From Acidimicrobiia bacterium (lineage in GTDB: Bacteria > Actinomycetota > Acidimicrobiia > Acidimicrobiales > CATQHL01), in contig JAGWAK010000011.1 in assembly GCA_021296435.1 (NCBI GenBank), positions 1-21,781 of the forward strand: a stretch of DNA of 21,781 bases, written 5' to 3'. The position numbers and the translations under genes were made by a program. Of the stretch, positions 1 to 7,597 are shown in pieces. The notes under the pieces are model-generated. The model saw only the letters and a list, made by a program, of their open reading frames with translations, did no database searches and had not been told where the DNA came from. Each line of letters starts with the position of its first letter. Position 1 is the stretch's first letter.

Positions 1-785
1 GCACACGCGATCCCTGGCGTGTGCTCGTGGCGGAGGTGATGCTGCAGCAGACCGGCGTCGCCCGGGTGCTCGACCGCTACGGGGAATTCTGCAGCAGGTT
101 CCCCACGCCGGAGGCGTGCGCAGAGGCGCCCGCCAGCGCGATCATCGAGGCGTGGCGAGGTCTGGGCTACAACCGCCGGGCGTTGCACCTGCACGCCGCA
201 GCGTGCCGCATCAGAGCCACCGGGGGCTTCCCGGCCAGCCTCGAGGGGCTTCTGGCGTTACCCGGCGTCGGGCCGTACACCTCCCGGGCGGTACTCGCTC
301 TCGCCTTCGAGCGCGACGTGGGGGTCGTGGACACCAACGTGGGGCGCGTCCTGGCACGCCTCAGCGGGCGTCGACTGACCCGGAGCGAGGCACAACGGGC
401 GGCCGACCGCCTCGTGCCCGCCGGGCAGGCCTGGCTCTGGAATCAGGCGCTCTTCGACCTTGGGGCGACCGTCTGTACCCGCCGCGCCCCGGCCTGTGCG
501 CCGTGCCCGGTCCAGCAGCACTGCGCCTGGCGAGGACAAGGTCCCGACCCCGCTGACGGCTCGGCAGGCGTCAGCGTCGCCCAGGCGCCCTTCGAGGGCT
601 CCGATCGCCAGGGGCGGGGACGCCTCGTGGAGGCACTCCGCGCCGGACCGCAGCCGGCCGCCGCGGCGCCGCGTCTCATGGGCCTCGATGATGACCTGCC
701 GCGGGCGCGCCGCATCGTGGCGTCGCTCCTCGCCGACGGTCTCGTGATCGAGCGCGCCGGCACGCTGCAACTGCCCGTGGAGTGA
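1..785 (+). CDS. mutY: A/G-specific adenine glycosylase MutY, 5' end missing
   Basis: Base-excision-repair glycosylase that removes adenine mispaired with 8-oxoguanine. The frame is open from base 3 (T-R-D-P-W-R-V...), so the true start lies before the window. Family motifs in order: AEVMLQQT with the catalytic Glu, GLGYNRRA, the helix-hairpin-helix LPGVGPYT, VVDTNVGRV with the catalytic Asp (codon 330-332), and a 4Fe-4S cluster site C-X6-C-X2-C-X5-C (Cys codons from 474 to 524). After the cluster there is only a short C-terminal region with FEGSDRQGRGRL and a winged-helix-like end; there is no room for the NUDIX-like 8-oxoG recognition domain of E. coli MutY. As far as I recall, short MutY proteins of this kind are usual in actinobacteria. 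The gene converges with the frameshifted gene at 810-1662. Confidence 0.93.
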   Translation, partial: TRDPWRVLVAEVMLQQTGVARVLDRYGEFCSRFPTPEACAEAPASAIIEAWRGLGYNRRALHLHAAACRIRATGGFPASLEGLLALPGVGPYTSRAVLALAFERDVGVVDTNVGRVLARLSGRRLTRSEAQRAADRLVPAGQAWLWNQALFDLGATVCTRRAPACAPCPVQQHCAWRGQGPDPADGSAGVSVAQAPFEGSDRQGRGRLVEALRAGPQPAAAAPRLMGLDDDLPRARRIVASLLADGLVIERAGTLQLPVE

Positions 786-788
786 CGA

Positions 789-802
789 CCGCCAACCGGC
801 GG
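789..802. terminator. Small hairpin between convergent genes
   Basis: CCGCC-AACC-GGCGG forms a 5-bp GC stem in the 24-bp gap between the convergent stop codons of mutY and the SMP-30 gene. The position suits a bidirectional terminator, but the stem is short and there is no T-tract. Confidence 0.25.
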
Positions 803-809
803 CCCGCCT

Positions 810-1662
810 TCAGGCGATGGAGCCCCGGAACGGCGTCATTCCCTCGACTCCGAGTTCGATGCGCAGCAGGCGCCCCACCATGGGGGCCTCGGCGGTCACC
901 TCGGTGATCTCGCCGAAGTCGGTGACCCACATCGTGGTGCCGTCGAAGCAGCAGTTCAGCGGCACATAGGGGCACTCCAGGAAGTCCAGGTAGGTGCCGT
1001 CGGGGGCGATGACGTCGATGACGCCGGACATGAACGCCGTGATCCAGTAGTTACCTTCCGCGTCCAGCTTGAAGCCGTCGGGGATGTGGCCGTCGGGGAG
1101 CGTGCAGATGTGCTCGATCGTGCCGTCGGGGCGCCGCCGCCGGACCTCCAGCGTGTACGACTCCACCCAGACGACGCGTGTAGACGGGCTCCAGTTCCTG
1201 CAGCACCCGCCCCGTGCCGTCGGGGAACAGTTCGAAGATGCGACTCGGGTCGGGCTTGTTGACCTGGTCCCACTCGCCGGAATCGGTGAAGTACAGCGAC
1301 CCGTTCGGCCCGAAGGCCAGGTCGTTGGGGGCGTTGAGCGCCACACCCTCGATCTCGGTCGCCACGTAGTTGACGGTGCCGTCGGGGCGGATTCGCTGGA
1401 TCGACGGTGTCACCTGGTCGCGTGCCTTCCACGCCCCGACGGTGCCGCCGTTCTGGGTGACGTAGACGTCGCCGTCGCCGCCCACGATGCAGGCGTTGGT
1501 GCCGCCGCCGCAGTAGCGGTAGACGGAGCCTCCTTTGCCGTCCTCCCTGACCTTCACGTCGCTGGTGTAGGTCTCCACGAACACGACGCGCCCGTCGGGC
1601 AGCATGTCGGGTCCCTCGGGATGGCCCAGACCCTCGGCCATGACCTCGATCGGTCGCTGCAT
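810..1662 (-). pseudogene. SMP-30/gluconolactonase-family gene, frameshifted
   Basis: Six-bladed beta-propeller lactonase-like protein of the SMP-30/gluconolactonase/LRE family. The family metal-site motifs are all present but split over two frames. The first frame (start ATG 1662, preceded by GGAAGGGG at 1675-1668) carries HPEGPDMLPDG and NAPNDLAFGPNGSLYFTD and reads to about 1180. The second frame then continues with VVWVESYTLEV, IPDGFKLDAEGNYW and ends GSIA at stop TGA 812-810. The switch is in an ACGCGTCGT run (plus strand about 1174-1182). It corresponds to two missing bases in a CG repeat, or one extra base. Without it the protein would be about 284 aa, normal for the family. It is either a real recent pseudogene or a sequencing/assembly error; the intact coding pattern on both sides means any real mutation is recent. 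The substrate cannot be told. Confidence 0.8.
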
Positions 1663-1707
1663 GACAACCCCTTCCGTGCCGTACTCCGTTGCTGGTTCCG
1701 CCGTGAA

Positions 1708-1737
1708 ACACTAAGGCCCTGCAATAGCCGGCGGCAA
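1708..1737 (-). promoter_or_regulatory. Possible promoter of the SMP-30 gene
   Basis: On the minus strand TTGCCG (1737-1732) is followed after 18 nt by TAGTGT (1713-1708), which fits an actinobacterial -35/-10 pair. It would give a leader of roughly 38-40 nt carrying the strong RBS GGAAGGGG before ATG 1662. Based on sequence match only. Confidence 0.35.
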
Positions 1738-1772
1738 TCCTCGGGCACCCGTCGAGACGAGAACCGCGGAGG

Positions 1773-1818
1773 TCCCGCCGGACTTGCGGCCGGCGCACCC
1801 GCCCGGACCGCGGCGGGA
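1773..1818 (-). terminator. Inverted repeat downstream of the enoyl reductase gene
   Basis: TCCCGCCG (1773-1780) and CGGCGGGA (1811-1818) form an 8-bp GC stem with a 30-nt GC-rich loop, just past the enoyl reductase stop (1835-1833). It could be a terminator of that gene; there is no T-tract and the loop is long. The rest of the 1663-1832 gap shows only the possible SMP-30 promoter. Confidence 0.25.
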
Positions 1819-1832
1819 GTGGGGAGAACCGC

Positions 1833-2600
1833 TCAGGCCCCCATGGCGTGGTAGCCGCCGTCCACGTGCAGCATCTCCCCGGTGGTGGCGCTCAGCCAGT
1901 CCGACAGCAGCAGCACGCAGGCCCGGGCAACAGGGTCGGCGTCGTTCACGTCCCAGCCCAGCGGGGCTCGCTCGGTCCAAGCCTCCTCGAACGCTTCGAA
2001 GCCCGGAATGGAGCGTGCGGCCATGGTGCGCACCGGACCCGCCGCCACCAGGTTCACGCGGATGCCGCGCGGCCCCAGGTCGCGGGCCAGGTAGCGGGCC
2101 ACCGACTCCAGGGCGGCTTTGGAGACGCCCATCCAGTCGTAGACGGGCCAGGCCACCGTGGCGTCGAAGTCCAGTGCCACCAGCGATCCGCCGGAGGGCA
2201 TCAGCGGCGTGACCACGTCGGCCAGCGCCTTCAGCGAGTACGCGGAGACCTCCAGCGCGACCGATACGTCCTCCCAGCCGGCCGCCATGAAGTCGCCGCC
2301 CAGGCAGACCTGGGGGGCGAAGCCGATGGCGTGCAGGGCGCCGTCCACGCCGCCCCAGCGCTCGGCCAGCGCCTCGCGCACGGCGGTGACGTGGCTGGGC
2401 TCGGTGACGTCGAGTTCCAGCACCTCGGGGACCGGTTCCAGCTTGCGGGCGGTGCGCTCGGTGAGGCGCAGGCCGCGCCCGGCGCCGGTCAGGATCAACT
2501 CCGCCCCCTCGGCGCCGGCCAACTGGGCGACGGAGAAGGCCAATGAGGCGTCGGTCAGGACGCCGGTCACGAGCAATCGCTTCCCAGACAAGAGGCCCAT
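1833..2600 (-). CDS. fabI: NADH-dependent enoyl-ACP reductase, InhA/FabI type
   Basis: Reduces trans-2-enoyl-ACP in the last step of each type II fatty acid synthesis cycle. A short-chain dehydrogenase fold is shown by the N-terminal nucleotide motif GVLTDASLAF, then HAIGFAPQ (residues 90-97), the catalytic set F145, Y154 and K161 (Y-X6-K, in YDWMGVSKAALESV), and the C-terminal TTGEMLHVDGGYH. Many segments (NLVAAGPVRT, RAPLGW, LLLSDWL) resemble mycobacterial InhA more than E. coli FabI. The residue equivalent to InhA Ser94 is Ala91. ATG 2600 is chosen because it gives MGLLSGKR, as in InhA (255 aa); a TTG at 2609 would add three residues. The gene is divergent from npdG with a shared promoter region of about 25 bp. 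Confidence 0.93.
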   Translation of the reverse strand: MGLLSGKRLLVTGVLTDASLAFSVAQLAGAEGAELILTGAGRGLRLTERTARKLEPVPEVLELDVTEPSHVTAVREALAERWGGVDGALHAIGFAPQVCLGGDFMAAGWEDVSVALEVSAYSLKALADVVTPLMPSGGSLVALDFDATVAWPVYDWMGVSKAALESVARYLARDLGPRGIRVNLVAAGPVRTMAARSIPGFEAFEEAWTERAPLGWDVNDADPVARACVLLLSDWLSATTGEMLHVDGGYHAMGA

Positions 2601-2611
2601 CGCCCTCAAGG

Positions 2612-2618
2612 TACCCTA
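2612..2618. promoter_or_regulatory. Overlapping divergent -10 elements (fabI / npdG)
   Basis: The heptamer TACCCTA reads TACCCT on the plus strand (2612-2617) and TAGGGT on the minus strand (2618-2613). Both match the actinobacterial TANNNT -10 consensus. On the plus strand ATG 2625 of npdG follows after 7 nt, as expected for a leaderless transcript. On the minus strand the ATG at 2600 follows after 12 nt and the TTG at 2609 after 3 nt. No convincing -35 is seen on either side. Confidence 0.5.
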
Positions 2619-2624
2619 GGCCCC

Positions 2625-3284
2625 ATGCGCATCGGTGTTCTGGGCGGGACGGGTCCGGCCGGCAAGGGTCTTGCTGTCCGGCTGGCGAGCGTGGGGTTCG
2701 AAGTGGTCCTGGGATCACGTTCGAAGTACCGCGCCATGGAGGCCCGTGACAAGCTCGTGGCCGTCTGGCCCGACAGGGAACTGCCGATCGGCTCGGGCGA
2801 CAACGAGACGGCCGCCGAGTGCGACCTGATCGTGCTGGCCACGCCCTGGGACGCCGCCGCGGCCACCGTGCAGTCCGTGGAGGAACACCTCGACGGCAAG
2901 GTCGTGGTCTCGATGTGCAACGCCCTGGCGAGGGTGGCGCACGAGTTCCAGCCGCTCGTGCCGCCGCGAGGGTCGGTTGCGGCGAGCATCCAGGCGGCGA
3001 TTCCGAGGGCCAAGGTGGCGGCCGCGCTGCACCACGTGCCGGCCAAGGAGCTCAGCGAGATCGACCACTATGTGGATTCCGACGTGCTGATCTGCTCGGA
3101 CCATCCCGATGCAACGGAGGCCACGGCCGCCGTCGTCTCTCAGATCCCGGACCTTCGCCCGCTGGATGCGGGCGAGCTGTCCAACGCGGCGCCGATCGAG
3201 GCATTCGCCGCCGTGCTGCTGCAACTGAACGGTCGCTACAAGACCCGGGTGGCGCTGCGCTTCACGGGTCTCAACGACGAGTGA
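2625..3284 (+). CDS. npdG: F420H2:NADP+ oxidoreductase (Fno/NpdG family)
   Basis: Transfers hydride between the deazaflavin cofactor F420 and NADP(H) in the cytoplasm. The 219-aa protein starts with the Rossmann motif MRIGVLGGTGPAGKGLA, followed by VVLGSRS, the NADP phosphate-contact region typical of this family. Then come DLIVLATPW, VVSMCNAL and the C-terminal LNGRYKTRVALRFTGL. Length and motifs match the family throughout. The start at ATG 2625 is fixed by the Rossmann motif and has a -10 like hexamer 7 nt upstream instead of a clear RBS. Its stop overlaps the GTG start of mshC by 4 bp (GTGA). Its presence implies that the host makes F420, as many actinobacteria do. Confidence 0.9.
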   Translation: MRIGVLGGTGPAGKGLAVRLASVGFEVVLGSRSKYRAMEARDKLVAVWPDRELPIGSGDNETAAECDLIVLATPWDAAAATVQSVEEHLDGKVVVSMCNALARVAHEFQPLVPPRGSVAASIQAAIPRAKVAAALHHVPAKELSEIDHYVDSDVLICSDHPDATEATAAVVSQIPDLRPLDAGELSNAAPIEAFAAVLLQLNGRYKTRVALRFTGLNDE

Positions 3285-4498
3285 CGGCCTCGCCGCCGGA
3301 CCCGGAGTGGCCGGCGGACTCTGCGGCGCGGCCCATGCAGATCTTCGACACCGTCGCCGGCGAGGTGCTGCCCTTCGAGGTGGGCCCGGTCGTCACCATG
3401 TACACCTGCGGGATCACGCCCTACGACGCCTCCCATCTGGGCCACGCCGCCACCTACCTCACCTACGACGTGCTGCAGCGCCGCCTGCGCGACCGGGGCC
3501 ACGAGACGCGCTGCGTGCGCAACGTCACCGACGTCGACGACGACATCCTGCGCAAGGCCCGCTCGCTGGGTGTGCACTACCTGGATCTGGCGGCAGCGGA
3601 GGTGGCCCGCTTCGACTCCGACATGGCTGCGCTCGGCATGCTGGCGTGCTGGAGCGAGCCGCGTGCCACCTCGGCCATCGCCGACATCCGCGGGTTCATC
3701 GGCATGGTGCTGGACCGAGGCCATGCCTACGTTTCCAGCGGGGCCGTCTATTTCGAGGTGGCCACATTCCCGGGCTTCGGCGAGCTCTCCAAGCTGGACC
3801 GGACCGAGATGCTGGTGCTGGCGGCCGAGCGGGGCGGGAACCCCGACGATCCTGCAAAGCGGGATCCCCTGGACTTCGTGCTCTGGCAGCCGTCGGCGTC
3901 CGATGAGCCGGAGTGGGGGTCGCTGTGGGGGCCCGGACGGCCGGGTTGGCACATCGAATGCTCGACGCTGGCGATGCGCGAACTCGCCACCACCATCGAT
4001 CTGCACGGGGGCGGCTCCGACCTCATTTTCCCGCACCACGAGTGCGAGCGGGCGCAGTCCACTGCGGCGACCGGCGAGCCGTTCGCCCGCCACTGGATGC
4101 ACCAGGCCATGGTCCGTATGGATGGCGAGAAGATGTCCAAGTCGCTGGGCAACCTCGTGTTCGTGAGCGACCTGCTGAAGGAGTACGACCCGCGCGCGGT
4201 GCGGCTGGCCGTGCTGGCGCATCACTACCGGGAGTCCTGGGAGTGGCGTCCGGCCATGATGGTCGAGGCCGCAGAGCGCCTGGAGCGCTGGCAGCGCGCC
4301 GCCTCCGGTGACGGCCCGCTCGCAGACGTGCGCGCCGCCCTCGATGACGACCTCGACACGCCGGCTGCGCTGGCGCGCATCGACGATGCCGCGGGCCGGG
4401 GTCAGGGCGTCGCCGCCTCCGCCATGCTGGTCGGGGTGGACCTTCGCGCCGACACAACCGGCCCGGAGCGGCGCGGCCCCGGCGACGCCCGCCGCTAA
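3281..4498 (+). CDS. mshC: Mycothiol ligase MshC (Cys:GlcN-Ins ligase)
   Basis: ATP-dependent ligation of cysteine to GlcN-inositol in mycothiol synthesis; it is a paralogue of cysteinyl-tRNA synthetase. MshC is favoured over CysS by CGITPYDASHLGHAATY (CysS usually has CGPTVYD...GN), by VSDLL...AVRLAVLAHHYR...WEW, and by the length of 405 aa without the longer tRNA-binding C-terminus. Zinc ligands are visible as C43, C227 (GWHIECSTL) and a His in FPHHE (H252/253); KMSKS is at residues 284-288. GTG 3281, overlapping the npdG stop, is chosen because it places the zinc Cys at 43 as in M. smegmatis MshC and keeps an N-terminal Trp; ATG 3334 is the alternative. Its TAA stop lies inside the -10 like element of thrS. 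No other mycothiol gene is in the window. Confidence 0.82.
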   Translation: MTASPPDPEWPADSAARPMQIFDTVAGEVLPFEVGPVVTMYTCGITPYDASHLGHAATYLTYDVLQRRLRDRGHETRCVRNVTDVDDDILRKARSLGVHYLDLAAAEVARFDSDMAALGMLACWSEPRATSAIADIRGFIGMVLDRGHAYVSSGAVYFEVATFPGFGELSKLDRTEMLVLAAERGGNPDDPAKRDPLDFVLWQPSASDEPEWGSLWGPGRPGWHIECSTLAMRELATTIDLHGGGSDLIFPHHECERAQSTAATGEPFARHWMHQAMVRMDGEKMSKSLGNLVFVSDLLKEYDPRAVRLAVLAHHYRESWEWRPAMMVEAAERLERWQRAASGDGPLADVRAALDDDLDTPAALARIDDAAGRGQGVAASAMLVGVDLRADTTGPERRGPGDARR

Positions 4499-4507
4499 CG
4501 TTCCCCC
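4496..4507 (+). promoter_or_regulatory. Leaderless promoter candidate for thrS
   Basis: TAACGT (4496-4501) lies 6 nt before ATG 4508; the spacer TCCCCC has no Shine-Dalgarno. The TAA stop of mshC forms the first half of the hexamer. No -35 is recognisable. Confidence 0.45.
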
Positions 4508-6469
4508 ATGGTTCGGGTGCTGCTGCCGGACGGCTCGGCGCGCGACCTCCCCGACGGCGCCGACGCCGCCGCGCTGGCCGCCTCGATAGGCCGCCGGCTG
4601 GCTCGTGACGCGGTCATCGCAACCTCCGACGGCGCCGAGGTGGACCTGTGCACCCCGCTGGCCGACGGTGCCACGGTGGAGATCGTGACCGCCGGGAGCG
4701 AGCGCGGCCTGCACACGCTGCGCCACTCCACGGCGCACGTCCTGGCGCAGGCGGTGCTGGGGCTCTACCCGGGAGCGACCTTCGCCATCGGGCCACCAGT
4801 GGCCGACGGCTTCTACTACGACTTCGAGCTGCCGGGCGGGGCCACCTTCAGTGACGAGGACCTGGAGCGCATCGAGGCGCGGATGCGGGAGATCATCGCC
4901 GCCGATCAGCCATTCGTGCGCCGCGAGATCGACGCCACCGAGGCCTTGGAGGTCTTCGCCGACCACCCCTACAAGCGCGAGATCATCGAGCGCGTCAGCA
5001 CCGCCGACGCCGAGGCCGACGCCGATCTGGCCGGCGAGGCCGGCGGCGACGGCCGCGTGAGCTGCTACGCGAACGGTGAGGGCTTTGTGGATCTCTGCCT
5101 GGGCCCGCACGTGCCCTCCACCGGCCGCCTCGGCCACTTCGCCCTGCAGCGGGTGGCGGGCGCCTACTGGCGCGGCGACAGCGATCGTCCCATGCTGCAG
5201 CGCATCTACGGCACCGCCTGGGCCAGCGCTGCCGACCTGAAGGCCCACCTGCACCGCCTCGCCGAGGCCGCCCGGCGTGACCACCGGCGCCTGGCCCGGG
5301 AACTGGACCTGGTGTCCTGGCCCGAGGAGCTCGGCCCGGGCCTGGCCGTGTGGCATCCGAAGGGGGCGCTGGTGCGGCACCTCATGGAGGACTACAGCCG
5401 CCGCCGACACGCCGAGGGCGGCTACGAGTTCGTGTACACCCCGCACCTGGCCAAGTCCAACCTCTGGGAGACCAGCGGCCACCTTGACTTCTACGCCGAG
5501 AGCATGTACCCCCCGATGGAGCTTGACGGGGCCGCCTACTACCCCAAGCCCATGAACTGCCCGTTCCACGTGATGATCTACCGGTCCGGCCAGCGCTCCT
5601 ACCGGGACCTGCCGCTGCGCCTGTTCGAGTTGGGTGCCGTCTACCGCTACGAGCTGTCGGGGGCGGTGCACGGCCTGCTGCGGTCGCGGGGGTTCACGCA
5701 GGACGACAGCCACATCTTCGCCACCGGCGAGCAGGTGGCGTCGGAGTTGGCTTCGCTGCTGGACTTCGTGCTGTCGGTGCTGCGGGCCTTCGGCTTCGAC
5801 GACTTCCAAGCGAAGCTCTCCACGCGCCCGGCGCGCAAAGCGGTGGGCTCCGTCGAGATGTGGGACCATGCCACCGAGGGATTGCGTGCCGCCCTGGAGT
5901 CCGCCGACCTGGACTACGTCACCGACCCCGGCGGCGGCGCCTTCTACGGCCCGAAGATCGACGTCGACGTGACCGACGCCATCGGCAGGGCCTGGCAACT
6001 CTCCACGCTGCAGGTGGACTTCAACCTGCCGGAACGGTTCGACCTGTACTACACCGCCCCCGACGGCCAGCGCCGCAGGCCGGTGATGATCCATCGCGCC
6101 CTGTTCGGCTCGGTGGAGCGGTTCTTCGGGGTGCTGCTGGAGCACTACGCGGGCGCGTTCCCCACCTGGCTGGCCCCGGTGCAGGCGAGCGTGCTGCCGG
6201 TGGCCGCCGACCACGCCGCCTACGCCGCCGAGGTGGCCGGCGCACTGCGCGCCGCGGGACTGCGCGTCGAGGTGATGGCCAGCGACGAGCCGCTGGGGCG
6301 GCGGGTGCGTTCCGCCAAGCTCCAGAAAATTCCCTACGTGCTGGTCGTCGGCGCCAGCGACGTGGCGGCGGGCACCGTGGGCGTCAACCCGCGGGCCGCC
6401 GAGACCGAGCGGGACGTCCCGCTGGCCACCCTGACGGCCCGGATGCTGGCCGAGGCGGCGCCGCGCTGA
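4508..6469 (+). CDS. thrS: Threonyl-tRNA synthetase
   Basis: Class II synthetase that charges tRNA-Thr. Full length at 653 aa with the standard domain order. An N-terminal TGS domain (about residues 1-62) comes first. The editing domain has HSTAH and a C-X3-H pair in DLCLGPHVP. The catalytic core contains MNCPFHVMIY (zinc Cys), ELGAVYRYELSG (motif 2 region), FTQDDSHIF (zinc His) and MIHRALFGSVERF (zinc His, motif 3). A C-terminal anticodon-binding domain ends near residue 653. All zinc and editing residues are kept. ATG 4508 follows a TANNNT hexamer and lacks an RBS. The HIT gene begins 27 nt after the stop, which matches the thrS-HIT-pgsA order of mycobacteria. Confidence 0.97.
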   Translation: MVRVLLPDGSARDLPDGADAAALAASIGRRLARDAVIATSDGAEVDLCTPLADGATVEIVTAGSERGLHTLRHSTAHVLAQAVLGLYPGATFAIGPPVADGFYYDFELPGGATFSDEDLERIEARMREIIAADQPFVRREIDATEALEVFADHPYKREIIERVSTADAEADADLAGEAGGDGRVSCYANGEGFVDLCLGPHVPSTGRLGHFALQRVAGAYWRGDSDRPMLQRIYGTAWASAADLKAHLHRLAEAARRDHRRLARELDLVSWPEELGPGLAVWHPKGALVRHLMEDYSRRRHAEGGYEFVYTPHLAKSNLWETSGHLDFYAESMYPPMELDGAAYYPKPMNCPFHVMIYRSGQRSYRDLPLRLFELGAVYRYELSGAVHGLLRSRGFTQDDSHIFATGEQVASELASLLDFVLSVLRAFGFDDFQAKLSTRPARKAVGSVEMWDHATEGLRAALESADLDYVTDPGGGAFYGPKIDVDVTDAIGRAWQLSTLQVDFNLPERFDLYYTAPDGQRRRPVMIHRALFGSVERFFGVLLEHYAGAFPTWLAPVQASVLPVAADHAAYAAEVAGALRAAGLRVEVMASDEPLGRRVRSAKLQKIPYVLVVGASDVAAGTVGVNPRAAETERDVPLATLTARMLAEAAPR

Positions 6470-6496
6470 TGGACCGCTGCGCACCGGTTGGCGGCG

Positions 6497-7021
6497 ATGA
6501 GTGAGTTGGGCCGGCTCTGGGCCGGGTGGCGAGCCGACTACGTGGCCGCGGTGAGCGCCGAGGCGGACGAGGAGGGCTCGGGGTTCTCCTCGCCCTTCGA
6601 GGCGATCGGGCGGGGCGACCTCCCCGACTCCGAGACCTTCGTGCTGTGGCGTGGCGAGCACACCTACGCCGTGCTGAACGCCTATCCCTACACGACCGGG
6701 CACCTGCTGGTGGTGCCCTACGCCGCCGCCGCCTCGCCCGAGGACCTCGACGACGCCACCTGGGCGGAGCTGTGGGCTGCGGTGCGCCTGGCGGTGGGGG
6801 CGCTGCGGGCCGCCTACGACCCCGACGGGGTGAACGTGGGGCTCAACCTGGGCCGGGCGGCGGGCGCCGGGGTGCCCGGCCACCTGCACGTCCACTGCCT
6901 GCCCCGCTGGGCCGGCGACACCAACTTCATGACGACCGTGGGCGGAGTGCGGGTCCTGCCCGAGACGCTGGCGGACACCTGGCGGAAGCTGCGGGGCGCC
7001 TGGCCACCCGCAGCGGGATAG
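6497..7021 (+). CDS. HIT-family protein, Ap4A phosphorylase-like
   Basis: Histidine-triad nucleotide-binding protein of 174 aa. The triad is visible as HLHVHCLPRW, followed by GDTNFMTTVGGVRVLPETL. That tail, the NVGLNLG segment and VLNAYPYTTGHLLVVPY closely resemble M. tuberculosis Rv2613c, a characterised Ap4A phosphorylase, so a role in degrading diadenosine tetraphosphate is likely. An Ap4A-cleaving enzyme beside thrS is sensible because aminoacyl-tRNA synthetases make Ap4A as a by-product (inference). ATG 6497 is preferred to the in-frame TTG 6488. The TAG stop forms part of a -10 like hexamer for the next gene. Confidence 0.88.
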   Translation: MSELGRLWAGWRADYVAAVSAEADEEGSGFSSPFEAIGRGDLPDSETFVLWRGEHTYAVLNAYPYTTGHLLVVPYAAAASPEDLDDATWAELWAAVRLAVGALRAAYDPDGVNVGLNLGRAAGAGVPGHLHVHCLPRWAGDTNFMTTVGGVRVLPETLADTWRKLRGAWPPAAG

Positions 7022-7030
7022 CGTCAGATC
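7019..7030 (+). promoter_or_regulatory. Leaderless promoter candidate for the 7031 gene
   Basis: TAGCGT (7019-7024) starts with the TAG stop of the HIT gene and is followed after 6 nt (CAGATC) by ATG 7031. No clear Shine-Dalgarno and no -35 are seen. Confidence 0.4.
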
Positions 7031-7597
7031 ATGCCCCCCGGGACCGAGCCCGAGCAGCCGCCGCCAGCCGCCGTCTTCGCCGGCACCGACACCGGCGACG
7101 AGTTGCCCCCCGAGTTGGACGTCAGCGGCTACGTCGGGCCGTACGTCTTCCCCAACAACAGCCGCCGCCGCGTGCCGGGCGCCCTCTACGCGTTCCTGGG
7201 CGTCGTGGTGATCGCCACCTGGGCGCTGACGCTCAGCAGTGATCCGAACATCGTCAACGGCGGGTTCCTGGCCGCGGGCATCGCCCTGTGCGTGCTGGCG
7301 GCCTACCACTTCCGGGCCGGCTGGGAGCTGCGCGTCGAGGAGACCGACGCCCTCCTCGAGGCGGTGCGGGCGGTGGGCTTCCCGGTCGGCCACGCCTCGG
7401 CGCAGATGGGTTGGCGCGGCTGGCTCTCGCGCCCGACCTGGCGGATCCTGCTCTTCTCGAACGAGGTCCGGCCCTTGCGGCGAGGTCTGGTCCTCGTGGA
7501 CGGTGTGGAGCCGAAGGTCCTGGACGTCATCGTCGAGGACAACCCCGAGGACTGGTCGGACCTTACTGACAGCGACATCCATGGGCCGCCGGACTAG
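7031..7597 (+). CDS. Unknown two-TM membrane protein in PI synthesis cluster
   Basis: I do not recognise this 188-aa protein. It has a Pro/Glu-rich, probably cytoplasmic N-terminus (residues 1-55), two adjacent hydrophobic segments (about 57-78, GALYAFLGVVVIATWALTL, and about 84-100, GGFLAAGIALCVLAAYHF) and a folded-looking C-terminal domain with WELRVEETDALLEAV, QMGWRGWLSRPTWRILLFS and LVDGVEPKVLDVIVEDNPEDW. Codon-position GC bias matches the neighbours and the gene is tightly placed between the HIT gene and pgsA, so it is probably real. No catalytic motif is seen. The position suggests a link to phosphatidylinositol or envelope lipid synthesis; this is context only. Confidence 0.8.
   Translation: MPPGTEPEQPPPAAVFAGTDTGDELPPELDVSGYVGPYVFPNNSRRRVPGALYAFLGVVVIATWALTLSSDPNIVNGGFLAAGIALCVLAAYHFRAGWELRVEETDALLEAVRAVGFPVGHASAQMGWRGWLSRPTWRILLFSNEVRPLRRGLVLVDGVEPKVLDVIVEDNPEDWSDLTDSDIHGPPD

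Noticed and set aside
1069..1854. Plus-strand open frame across the SMP-30 gene
   Set aside because: The opposite strand carries recognisable SMP-30 motifs in two frames; the plus-strand translation has no family features.
2819..3280. Upstream extension of the mshC frame
   Set aside because: The translation before GTG 3281 is low-complexity and overlaps npdG; MshC similarity starts only after 3281.
3281..4498. Calling this gene cysS
   Set aside because: The CGITPYD signature, the AHHYR...WEW segment, short C-terminus and Cys43 position all favour MshC over cysteinyl-tRNA synthetase.
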